NCBI GenBank assembly: GCA_945957605.1
Contig: CAMFLR010000014.1
Span: 62,001 to 126,000 of the forward strand
Source of the DNA: an uncultured Isosphaeraceae bacterium
GTDB taxonomy: Bacteria; Planctomycetota; Planctomycetia; Isosphaerales; Isosphaeraceae
DNA length: 64,000 nt
Direction of reading: 5' to 3'
Each line of letters starts with the position of its first letter. Positions within the stretch are counted from its first letter, which is position 1. Made by a program: the position numbers and the translations under genes. The notes beneath the pieces were generated by a model. It was not told where the DNA came from and did no database searches. It saw only the letters and a list, made by a program, of their open reading frames with translations. Shown here in pieces: positions 25,184-32,837 of the stretch.

Positions 25184-25230
25184 TAAAAAAGCGCACGGCC
25201 CGGACCATCGTTGCCAATGGGCCGAGCCGC
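25184..25230 (-). terminator. Rho-independent terminator of thrS
   Basis: On the minus strand a GC-rich hairpin (GGCtCGGcCCAT paired with ATGGtCCGgGCC) is followed by GCGC and TTTTTTATC, 26 nt past the thrS stop. Confidence 0.8.
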
Positions 25231-25255
25231 AAAGGATTCGTGCTACGGCTGAGCG

Positions 25256-27469
25256 TCAATACGCGTGCGCTTCGCCGCGATCTTCATCGGGCGGAGGTGG
25301 AGCAGCGACGGCGTGACGGATCGACCGCGATTCCGACTCGGCCTTGAGCGCGGCGATGGCGGCAATCAGCGAAATCGAACCGCGGTCGCCGTCGTGACGA
25401 TCGCGATAGGAAACCGTCTCGGACTCGACTTCTTTTGCTCCCACGACGAGCATCGCCGGAATCTTTTCGAGTTGCGCGTCGCGAATCTTTGCGTTGACTT
25501 TCTCGGGCCTCGCGTCCACGGTTGCACGCAGCCCCGCCGCTTGAAGCTCGCCGAGTACCTTGTGCGCGTAATCAAGGAACTTGTCCGAGATCGGCAGCAC
25601 GCGTACCTGTTCGGGCGAGAGCCAGAGTGGGAATGCGCCGGCGAAATGCTCGATCAAGATGCCCATGAAGCGTTCCATCGAGCCGAATGGGGCGCGATGG
25701 ATCATCACGGGACGATGCGTCAAATTGTCTGCGCCGTTGTAGGTCAGGCCGAATCGCTCGGGCAAAACGTAGTCAAGCTGAACCGTACCGAGCTGCCAGT
25801 GACGGCCGATGCAATCGCGGACGATGAAGTCGGCCTTGGGACCGTAGAACGCCGCCTCGCCGGGTGCTTCTTCATAAGGAAGCTGCATCTCGTCGAGCAC
25901 CGAACGAATATCGGCCTCAGCGCGCTGCCAGGTTTCGCCGGCTGCACCTTGATACTTGGGATCGTTTGGATCGCTCTTGGAAAGCCGTAGCTTGTAGTCG
26001 GTCAGGCCGAGACTTCGGAGCACGAACTGCGTGAGTTCCATCGTCGCGCGGAACTCGGCACGCACCTGGTCGACGGTGCAGAACAGGTGCGCGTCGTCTT
26101 GCGTGAAACCGCGGACGCGAGTCATGCCCGAAAGCTCGCCCGACTGTTCGTAACGGTACACCGTGCCGAATTCGGCGAGGCGCACCGGCAGGTCGCGATA
26201 GCTTCGCGGCTGGGCGGCGTAGATCTGAATGTGATGCGGGCAGTTCATCGGCTTGAGGAGATATTCCTCATGCACACCGTTGTCGCTGACATATTTCACG
26301 CGCTGGGCGGAGTCGAGCGACCAGTACGACTCGGCGACGCCTGGCTTCGTGGTGCCGTCGGCCTGGCGGACCATCGTCGGCATTTGCTCGGGGATACCCG
26401 CGTCGCGCAGGAGTTTCTTCTGCGATAGGTCGTCGAGACCGCCTTTTTCCAGGCCGTCGACAAGCTGCATCGCCGCATCGCTCAGCATGCGAATCGGCGG
26501 GAACTGCGAATCCTTGTAATAAGGATAGTGACCACTTGTTTGATAAAGGTCGATTTTACCGATGTGAGGCGTGTAAACCGGTTGATATCCGCGCTTGATC
26601 AATTCATCCTTGAGGAAGTTTTCCAGCAAGCCACGGATCGTCGCGCCTTTTGGCATCCAGAGAACGAGCCCGGAACCGACGAGCGGCGAGATCGTGAACA
26701 GGCCGAGTTCCTTGCCCAGGCGGCGGTGATCGCGCTTCTTCGCTTCTTCAACCTGCGCGATGTGGGCGTCGAGATCCTTCTTGTCGAAGAAGGCCGTGCC
26801 GTAAACGCGCTGGAGCATCTTGCGATCGGTGTGCGCTTTCCAGTAGGCACCAGCGATCGACAGCAGTTTGAACGCACCAACCTTGGCGGCGTGCGGAATG
26901 TGCGGGCCACGACAGAGGTCGACGAATTCCCCCTGACGATAGAAGCTCAGCACGCCGTACTGATGCAATTCATCGTCGATATGTTCAACCTTGTACCCCT
27001 GCCCCAGATCGCCGACGAACTGCTTGGCCTCGGGCACGGGAAGGCTGAAACGCTCGAACGGCTCGGCGAGCTTGACGATCTTGGCCATTTCGGCCTCGAT
27101 CGCGGGAAAGTCGTCTTCGGAAAGGGCGCGGTCGGGGATATCGACGTCGTAGTAGAACCCGCTGGCTGTGGTTGGTCCGAACGCGAGTTGAACGCCGGGG
27201 AACAGCCGCATGATCGCCCGCGCCATGATGTGGGCGGTCGAGTGGCGGAGAACGTCGAGGGCTTCGCGATCGCGATTGGTCAGGAGCTTGAGTTCGATGG
27301 GATCGTCGGTGGTTTCGAGCGGGCGATCGAGGTCGACGATCGTCCCATTCGACACGGCGGCCACAGCGGCGTCGGCCAGTCGCTTGCCAATGCCCAGGGC
27401 GACATCGAGCGGGCGGGTTCCTTCGGGATACTCCTTGATCGACCCATCCGGAAGCTTGATCTTGACCAT
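25256..27469 (-). CDS. thrS: Threonine--tRNA ligase with a 70-residue insertion
   Basis: Charges tRNA-Thr in the cytoplasm. The 737 residues contain an N-terminal TGS domain (1-62) and an editing domain with [10 protein letters not shown] and [12 protein letters not shown] (about 76-225). The class II core (about 250-625) has [12 protein letters not shown], and a C-terminal anticodon-binding domain (about 625-715) is followed by a Pro/Asp/Glu tail. Zinc ligands Cys-410 (KPMNCPHH), His-461 and His-591 are present. The usual length is about 640. The excess is mostly an insertion of about 70 residues (327-400) between [14 protein letters not shown] and [13 protein letters not shown], where E. 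coli has under ten. No T-box or other riboswitch signature is visible in the 266-nt region upstream. Confidence 0.97.
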   Translation of the reverse strand: MVKIKLPDGSIKEYPEGTRPLDVALGIGKRLADAAVAAVSNGTIVDLDRPLETTDDPIELKLLTNRDREALDVLRHSTAHIMARAIMRLFPGVQLAFGPTTASGFYYDVDIPDRALSEDDFPAIEAEMAKIVKLAEPFERFSLPVPEAKQFVGDLGQGYKVEHIDDELHQYGVLSFYRQGEFVDLCRGPHIPHAAKVGAFKLLSIAGAYWKAHTDRKMLQRVYGTAFFDKKDLDAHIAQVEEAKKRDHRRLGKELGLFTISPLVGSGLVLWMPKGATIRGLLENFLKDELIKRGYQPVYTPHIGKIDLYQTSGHYPYYKDSQFPPIRMLSDAAMQLVDGLEKGGLDDLSQKKLLRDAGIPEQMPTMVRQADGTTKPGVAESYWSLDSAQRVKYVSDNGVHEEYLLKPMNCPHHIQIYAAQPRSYRDLPVRLAEFGTVYRYEQSGELSGMTRVRGFTQDDAHLFCTVDQVRAEFRATMELTQFVLRSLGLTDYKLRLSKSDPNDPKYQGAAGETWQRAEADIRSVLDEMQLPYEEAPGEAAFYGPKADFIVRDCIGRHWQLGTVQLDYVLPERFGLTYNGADNLTHRPVMIHRAPFGSMERFMGILIEHFAGAFPLWLSPEQVRVLPISDKFLDYAHKVLGELQAAGLRATVDARPEKVNAKIRDAQLEKIPAMLVVGAKEVESETVSYRDRHDGDRGSISLIAAIAALKAESESRSIRHAVAAPPPPDEDRGEAHAY

Positions 27470-27662
27470 CGCGTGACGTTCGCGGCGAAATCTCGCCGGC
27501 CTTTCGCAAATTCACAAGGAAACCGAGCCACCGCGCACAACTCCCCGACTCACAACGCCGGTTCGAGCCTGTACACGATTCAACCCCGCCTCTCCTGTGG
27601 CCCCAAGTTAAACCAACAGCCGGATACTTGCCAAGTCGAGCACACCAAATCGTGAACAAATG

Positions 27663-27703
27663 ACGACCGTCCGGAATGGCGAATCGCCACTTCGGCCGGT
27701 CGT
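27663..27703 (-). terminator. Hairpin after the PEP-CTERM gene
   Basis: Long imperfect inverted repeat (acgaccgtccggaatggcga against tcgccacttcggccggtcgt, a few mismatches) with a 1-base loop centre, 33 nt beyond the stop of the minus-strand gene at 27736 and followed by an ATTTGTT stretch. Likely a terminator, possibly bidirectional. Confidence 0.55.
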
Positions 27704-27735
27704 TAATTGTGATGCAGAAATGTCAGGCGAACTAA

Positions 27736-28485
27736 TCAGCGGGCCGCGCGACGTCGGCGGCTGTAACCGATCGCAACAACTCCAGCAACCAGTGCAGAGA
27801 CGATCGTGGCGGGCTCGGGGCTGCTCACGCCGGTCGGGCCTGTGGGCGAGCCATCGCGGAACAGCACCGCAACCTGGTCGCTCGTCAGCGCGCCCGAGTA
27901 GATCGCAATGTACGAGACGTTGCCGGACGACGACTCATTACCGCCAGTGTGCGTGTCGTCCTGGAAAAAGCGAATGAGTTGATTCGCTGCGCCGAAAACG
28001 GCGATGTTCGACGAGTCGTTAAAGCTAAGCACCGGGCCGCCATTGACGAAGCCGACCACCGTGTTAGTCGCACCGTTGCGAGTGAGAACCACGTCTTCCG
28101 TCACGCCGGCTGCCAGTGTGCCGCCGCTGGCTGCGTTGTAGAAATCGAGGGTGTTGCTGAGATTGTACAGACCGTTGTCGCTTCCTTTATCGAGGAAGTC
28201 GATGATCTTGCGGTAGCCCGAAGTCGCGTCGAAGCTGAATTTCACTTCGATCGAATAGTCGGTCGCGCTAATGGCGTTGCTCAGGTTCGGCCCCTGGTTC
28301 GCGCCGAACGCCAAACCAGTCGCGGAGAGTGTCGCGCCGTTGTTTACGAGCGAAGGCCCGCCAAACGCGTCCGCAAGTGAGTTGTTCAAATTGTAGACGT
28401 GCGTCAGAACCGCGCCCGCCTTGGCACTGCATGACATCATTAATGCAGCGGCAACAACCCATGTGATTCGACGAAGAATCCTCAT
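27736..28485 (-). CDS. PEP-CTERM protein with a LamG-like domain
   Basis: A 249-residue exported protein. The ATG at 28485 has GGAGGG 6-7 nt upstream; longer starts lack a signal peptide. After the leader (ITWVVAAALMMSCSAKAG), the mature part resembles a concanavalin/LamG jelly roll: VYNLNNSLADAFGGPSLVNN, YSIEVKFSFDATSGYRKIIDF, and a C-terminal IAIYSGALTSDQVAVLFRDG typical of LamG-like sequences. The sorting tail is SSPEPATI, a hydrophobic helix (VSALVAGVVAIGY) and SRRRRAAR. Surface or matrix protein, probably sugar-binding by fold. Exosortase not in the window. Confidence 0.9.
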   Translation of the reverse strand: MRILRRITWVVAAALMMSCSAKAGAVLTHVYNLNNSLADAFGGPSLVNNGATLSATGLAFGANQGPNLSNAISATDYSIEVKFSFDATSGYRKIIDFLDKGSDNGLYNLSNTLDFYNAASGGTLAAGVTEDVVLTRNGATNTVVGFVNGGPVLSFNDSSNIAVFGAANQLIRFFQDDTHTGGNESSSGNVSYIAIYSGALTSDQVAVLFRDGSPTGPTGVSSPEPATIVSALVAGVVAIGYSRRRRAAR

Positions 28486-28767
28486 GACGTACCCTCCGTA
28501 CCTGAGTTTGCGTAATACACGGACCGGAATTCTATTCAAACTCTTCCCATCCAGATAGCTAACAAATTCTGGTTTCTGATATCGAATTCTTGTTGTCATG
28601 GGTTTGGTGTTGATCCGTTGCGACATAACACTGTCACCTCTGAACAAATCCATAGTCTTTGCATTGCAAACCAACCGCTTGCCGTGGCGTCGGCCGGTCT
28701 TTATATAATGGAGGGGTGGTTTGCCTCGCGGATGGTCTTGAGGCTGAAATTCAAGGATTATTGTGCA

Positions 28768-30117
28768 ATGCAGACCGGCCTGAGAATCTTGCGGATCCTG
28801 GCGATTCTGGTCATCGCAGGATCATTACCGGCGCAGGGTCAAGATCGTCCCGACGCCGCGGCCGTCGAGCGCGGACGGATTGCACTCACGCAGCGTGGAC
28901 ATCTCAAAAAGGCATGGAATCGCGAGGCTTACGACCGCGCCGGCGGCCAGTGGGGAACCACGCATCCCGATCCCAAGACCGACCCTTCTGGCTATCAAAC
29001 CGCGTTCAATCAGCGCTACGGGCTACACCCCGCCCCCTACCCCAACGATGGGCTGCCGATGGGCCTTCGCGCGGGGATGAACGGCGGCATCCAGATTGAC
29101 TGCATGGTTTGCCACGGCGGGTCGATTGGCGGCAAAAGCTACGTCGGCCTCGGCAACAGTACGCTCGACCTCAGGACGTTTTTCGATGACGTGAGCCGGG
29201 CCGACGGTCAGCCCGCGCCGCTGAGTCCATTTACGCTAACAACCACGCGTGGCACTGTGAATGCCGGCCAGATCGCGGCGTTTCTCCTGAGCCTGCGCAA
29301 TGCCGACTTCTCCCGCCGGCGATTCCCCCTGCCCCTCGGCGCCGACCTGCCCGAGCTCGATACACCCGCGTGGTGGCATCTCAAGCGCAAGAAGACGATG
29401 TACTACGACGGCCGGACGCCGCAATCTTCGGTGCGCACGAACATGCAGTTCATCATGGGTGAGAAATCGCTCGATGAGCTGAAGGAACTCGAATCGACAT
29501 TTAGCGATATTCGCGCGTACTTGCTCAGTCTCACCCCGCCCAAGTATCCCTTTCCAATCGATTCAGCAAAAGCCGAGCGAGGCCAGAAGGTTTTCCTGGC
29601 GAACTGTAAATCGTGCCACGGAACTTATGGCCCCGATGGCAAATACCCCAGTAAGATTGTCGCGCTCGAAGAGATCGGCACCGATCCCGCGCGAGCGAAG
29701 GGGCTATCCGACGGCCTGATCGCGCATTACAACGCAACCTGGTTTGGCGATCACGACAAGGCGAACCCCAAAATGGTGGGCTACCAGGCCTCGCCGCTCG
29801 ACGGGATCTGGGCGACTGCGCCCTACTTCCACAACGGCTCGGTCCCGACGATTTGGGGCGTGCTCAAGTCGAGCGATCGCCCTTCGGTTTATCGCCGGCC
29901 AAGCTCGACCGGCTTCGAGCACTACGATCAAACCAAGGTCGGCTGGAAGGTGGAGGTGCTTACAAAAACTCCCGACATCTCCAAGATGCCAGGCCACGAA
30001 GCGCGATACATTTTCGACGCTTCGCGCGTCGGACTGGGAAACCAAGGCCACACGTTCGGCGACGAATTAACTGACGCCGAACGCATGGACTTGATCGAAT
30101 ATCTCAAAACGCTTTGA
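28768..30117 (+). CDS. Exported dihaem c-type cytochrome (RoxA/peroxidase-like)
   Basis: A 449-residue periplasmic protein. The start chosen (ATG at 28768) gives a signal peptide RILRILAILVIAGSLPAQGQ. Two haem c sites are seen: CMVCHGGS (about residue 112) and CKSCHGTYGPDGKYP (about 284). The C-terminal part carries SPLDGIWATAPYFHNGSVPTI, a sequence shared by dihaem cytochrome c peroxidase-like proteins and the RoxA-like group. The axial His of the first haem and Met/His candidates exist but cannot be assigned by eye. Electron transfer or an oxygenase-type role is possible. Its stop abuts the stop of the convergent dipeptidase gene (shared tgatca, 30115-30120). Confidence 0.9.
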   Translation: MQTGLRILRILAILVIAGSLPAQGQDRPDAAAVERGRIALTQRGHLKKAWNREAYDRAGGQWGTTHPDPKTDPSGYQTAFNQRYGLHPAPYPNDGLPMGLRAGMNGGIQIDCMVCHGGSIGGKSYVGLGNSTLDLRTFFDDVSRADGQPAPLSPFTLTTTRGTVNAGQIAAFLLSLRNADFSRRRFPLPLGADLPELDTPAWWHLKRKKTMYYDGRTPQSSVRTNMQFIMGEKSLDELKELESTFSDIRAYLLSLTPPKYPFPIDSAKAERGQKVFLANCKSCHGTYGPDGKYPSKIVALEEIGTDPARAKGLSDGLIAHYNATWFGDHDKANPKMVGYQASPLDGIWATAPYFHNGSVPTIWGVLKSSDRPSVYRRPSSTGFEHYDQTKVGWKVEVLTKTPDISKMPGHEARYIFDASRVGLGNQGHTFGDELTDAERMDLIEYLKTL

Positions 30118-31356
30118 TCAATGCTTCGGCGCGGGCTTGGGCTGATCGACCTCGGGCTCGGTCGTCTTCTGAAGTTCAGCGGCCACTTCATTGGCGCGAC
30201 GGAATGCTCGCAGAACATTGCCTCCCAGAATCTTGTGGATATCCTGCTCGCTATGCCCGCGCTTCAGCAATTCTTCGGTGATGCGAGGATAACTCGAAAC
30301 ATCTTCGAGCCCGACCGGCCATGAGTTGATTCCATCGAAGTCTGAACCAATGCCGACGTGATCAATCCCGGCGACCTTGATGATATGCTCGATGTGATTG
30401 ACAACATCTTGAATCGTCCCGCGCGGCATCGGGTGCGTTTTCATGAATTCGACGCGGTGCTTCTCGGCCTCGGCGGGGTCGGGGTATTTTTCCCTCAGTG
30501 CCTTGCGCATCGCCTGCGTATGCTTCGCTGCTGCAGGAACGATGAAGCCTGAGAAGAAGTTCACCATCACCACGCCGCCGTTCTTCGTGATTTCCTTCAA
30601 GATGTCGTCGGGAACGTTACGGGGCGAGTCACAAAGCGCTTTTGCGCTCGAGTGACTGGCGATCACGGGAGCTTTCGACACACGAATCGCATCGGCCATT
30701 GTTTCGGCAGAGACGTGCGAGATATCGACGAGCATCCCGACTCGGTTCATTTCTTTGACCACGCGCTCGCCGAACGGAGTAAGGCCACCGTGCTTGTGGG
30801 TATCGTTGGCGGCATCGGCCCACGAGAGAGTTACGTTGTGCGTGAGCGTCATGTAGCGAGCGCCGAGCTTCGCGAACGCGCGGAGCTGGGCGAGGTCTTC
30901 CTCAATCGCCACGCCACCTTCGATGCCAATGAGCGACGCGATCTTGCCCGATTTGACGATGCGTTCGACGTCATCGGCCGTGAGCGCGAGTTCGAGGTCA
31001 TTGGGATAGCGGGCGATCATCCGGTGGACGATGTCGATTTGCTCGGTAACGGTTCGCGCAGGATTAGGTTGCTCGCTAGGGATGTAGACCGACCAGAACT
31101 GGGCTTTCAATCCCCCTTCGCGAGCGCGGGGAATATCGGTCTGACCGGAATCAAGACGCTTGGAAAGGTCGAGTTTCTCGAACTTGATATCGCCGTCTTC
31201 GCGGAGCCGCCAGGGAAGGTCGTTGTGGCCGTCGAACACGAAGCCGGCGTTATGGACCTTCATTGCGCGTTCGGAGACGGGCGGCAGCTTTTCCTGGGCC
31301 AGCAGTGATGACGATAGCAGAGCGATGAGAGCGAAAATTCGAACAACCGAACGCAT
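30118..31356 (-). CDS. Membrane dipeptidase-like protein (peptidase M19)
   Basis: A 412-residue exported zinc dipeptidase of the renal-dipeptidase family. Signal peptide: RIFALIALLSSSLLAQ. Metal and active-site motifs in order: FDGHNDLPW (His, Asp), SLIGIEGGVAIEED (bridging Glu), VDISHVSAETM (His), ASHSSAKALCDSPRNVPDD (His) and GIGSDFDGINSW (Asp), with ILGGNVLRAFRRA near the C-terminus. All expected ligands are present, so it should be active on dipeptides outside the cytoplasm. The Lys/Pro-rich tail after residue 390 is extra. No operon partner; tail to tail with the cytochrome gene. Confidence 0.96.
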   Translation of the reverse strand: MRSVVRIFALIALLSSSLLAQEKLPPVSERAMKVHNAGFVFDGHNDLPWRLREDGDIKFEKLDLSKRLDSGQTDIPRAREGGLKAQFWSVYIPSEQPNPARTVTEQIDIVHRMIARYPNDLELALTADDVERIVKSGKIASLIGIEGGVAIEEDLAQLRAFAKLGARYMTLTHNVTLSWADAANDTHKHGGLTPFGERVVKEMNRVGMLVDISHVSAETMADAIRVSKAPVIASHSSAKALCDSPRNVPDDILKEITKNGGVVMVNFFSGFIVPAAAKHTQAMRKALREKYPDPAEAEKHRVEFMKTHPMPRGTIQDVVNHIEHIIKVAGIDHVGIGSDFDGINSWPVGLEDVSSYPRITEELLKRGHSEQDIHKILGGNVLRAFRRANEVAAELQKTTEPEVDQPKPAPKH

Positions 31357-31619
31357 TGCGATAACTCCAAGGAACCCGATCTCCCAGGCTGTGAAGACCG
31401 GCTTATTCTAATGCAAATTGCGGCGAAAGGGACGAGTCAATTGCGAATGCGTTTGCGATTGGGGAGCCAAGAATCAGTCGGAGCCGTTCGGACGCAGAAT
31501 TTTGAACATAAGGTAGCGAAGAAAGCGAAGGTTTTGGAAAGCAGCTCAGGATGGTTCTGAAGGAAAGGTGAGCATTGCGGACTTCCCTAATGTGTTTCGC
31601 TGCGTGGTTATTTGAATCA
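31357..31619. other. Intergenic region, nothing recognised
   Basis: Lies upstream of the dipeptidase and downstream of the PEP-CTERM gene (both minus strand). No convincing promoter pair, small frame or RNA fold was found apart from the terminator at its right end. Confidence 0.4.
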
Positions 31620-31646
31620 CCCAGGAGGCACTGACTGCCTCCTGGG
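31620..31646 (-). terminator. Terminator hairpin of the PEP-CTERM gene
   Basis: Perfect 11-base arms (cccaggaggca / tgcctcctggg) and a 5-base loop, 22 nt past the stop of the gene at 31669. No strong T run follows on the minus strand. Confidence 0.6.
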
Positions 31647-31668
31647 CTTGCTTTGCTGCCGATTTGGC

Positions 31669-32352
31669 TTATGAACGCTTGCGGCGGACGCACGCAACGG
31701 CCAGAAACGCCGGTACGCCGAGGGCGAGCATCACGAGGCTCGCGGGTTCGGGGACGGTTGTGGCCGTCAGCGTGCGGTTACGACCAATTGCGGCCAGCGG
31801 ATCGGTGTTGGGATTGCCGAGGTCGAGATAGACATTGAACGGGTCGGGCCCCGCAATAATGTCACCCGTTTTGAGCGGCAGGCCGGAGATCGAGCCATTG
31901 AACACCAACGGAGCGCTGCCGTAGAGGCGAATTCCTGGTGCGAGCATTTCCCAGTAGGCCGAGAGGCCGGTGATGTCGGCGGAAGTGACGTTGCCCGACC
32001 CGTCGCGCACGATGTTCGTCAGGCTGCCGCCAACGAAGCTCACGTTGGGGTCGATCGAATACGGCAGGAATGCGTTCGGGGACACACCTTCGAGCGAACC
32101 GGAAAAGCCGGTAATTGCTACGGTCGTCGGCTTGCTGGGGTCGTTGAGCGAATTGTCGACCGTGATCGTTAGTGCGCCAACCGCCTCAAACGGGATGTAC
32201 GGCGTATCCACGTTCGTATGATTAAAAGGCGAACCGGCAGGAAATGAGAACTGGAAATCGGCCACAAATTCATTCGTGAACGAAATGCCTGCCCGGGCCA
32301 CTCCAGCCTGGACACAGAGAACGAGAGCACCGACAAGAAACGCGCGTCGCAT
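31669..32352 (-). CDS. PEP-CTERM sorting-domain protein
   Basis: A 227-residue exported protein. The ATG at 32352 has AAAGGAA about 9 nt upstream, and MRRAFLVGALVLCVQAGVAR is a good signal peptide. The mature part is strand-rich with no recognised domain (FVADFQFSFPAGSPF, VAITGFSGSLEGVSPNAFLP, IVRDGSGNVTSADITGLSAY). The tail is complete: TVPEPASLVMLALGVPAFL plus VRRKRS. Its 5' untranslated region contains the folded element listed at 32435-32502. Surface or matrix component; third PEP-CTERM protein of the window. Confidence 0.88.
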   Translation of the reverse strand: MRRAFLVGALVLCVQAGVARAGISFTNEFVADFQFSFPAGSPFNHTNVDTPYIPFEAVGALTITVDNSLNDPSKPTTVAITGFSGSLEGVSPNAFLPYSIDPNVSFVGGSLTNIVRDGSGNVTSADITGLSAYWEMLAPGIRLYGSAPLVFNGSISGLPLKTGDIIAGPDPFNVYLDLGNPNTDPLAAIGRNRTLTATTVPEPASLVMLALGVPAFLAVACVRRKRS

Positions 32353-32434
32353 TGGTGTGATTCCTTTCCGACAAGGGGTCAATTACTCGACTTCGAGACC
32401 GATCGTGCCGAGGGACAGACCTCCGTGGGGGGGA

Positions 32435-32502
32435 GGCGTTTCGCTGCAAGCGATGCAGCCTGGCCGGCAATCTACGTCACCGGCGGAGCCAGAGTAAACA
32501 CC
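32435..32502 (-). ncRNA. Candidate structured leader RNA (three-way junction)
   Basis: On the minus strand, about 80-150 nt upstream of the PEP-CTERM start, three helices fit together. P1 is GGTGTTT with AAACGCC (outer arms at 32496-32502 and 32435-32441). One arm-hairpin is CTGGC ... GCCAG enclosing GCCGG/CCGGC. The other is GCTGCA-tcgct-TGCAGC (32443-32459). One P1 pair is G-U on this strand but C-A on the plus strand, which favours a minus-strand transcript. A further CCTCC/GGAGG hairpin follows at 32420-32436. I cannot match it to a known riboswitch; a dispersed genomic repeat is the alternative. Confidence 0.35.
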
Positions 32503-32837
32503 TTGACGTCCTAGATCAAGTAATTCAAATACCAAAACCATAAGTTTCCGTTGCGCCGCCATAGATATTGCACTATCAGTCACTTTCTCGACTGGTGATA
32601 TCGCCCAGAGCCATGACCTGCAGCATCGTTTGAAATGGCGATCATGCGCAACCAACACAACAATTACTGCTCTTTTACTATTCGCGATGTTTTCAATCCA
32701 CGACAACGCAAAGGACGAGTTTTCGCAGTGCTTGCCGGTCCGCGCACTTGGCGAAGACCCAAAATCCGGCATACACTAGCGAGCACCCGCCTCTCCAGGA
32801 AGTTCGACGTAGGAATGCCACGAAGAAAGGGACGTCG
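32503..32837. other. Intergenic region upstream of the peptidase gene
   Basis: Mixed-composition DNA between the folded element and the prolyl oligopeptidase gene. I see no gene, no clear promoter and no repeat. Confidence 0.35.

Noticed and set aside
27470-27735. T-box or other riboswitch in front of thrS
   Set aside because: No T-box consensus, specifier hairpin or antiterminator could be recognised. The only fold in the gap belongs to the end of the neighbouring PEP-CTERM gene.
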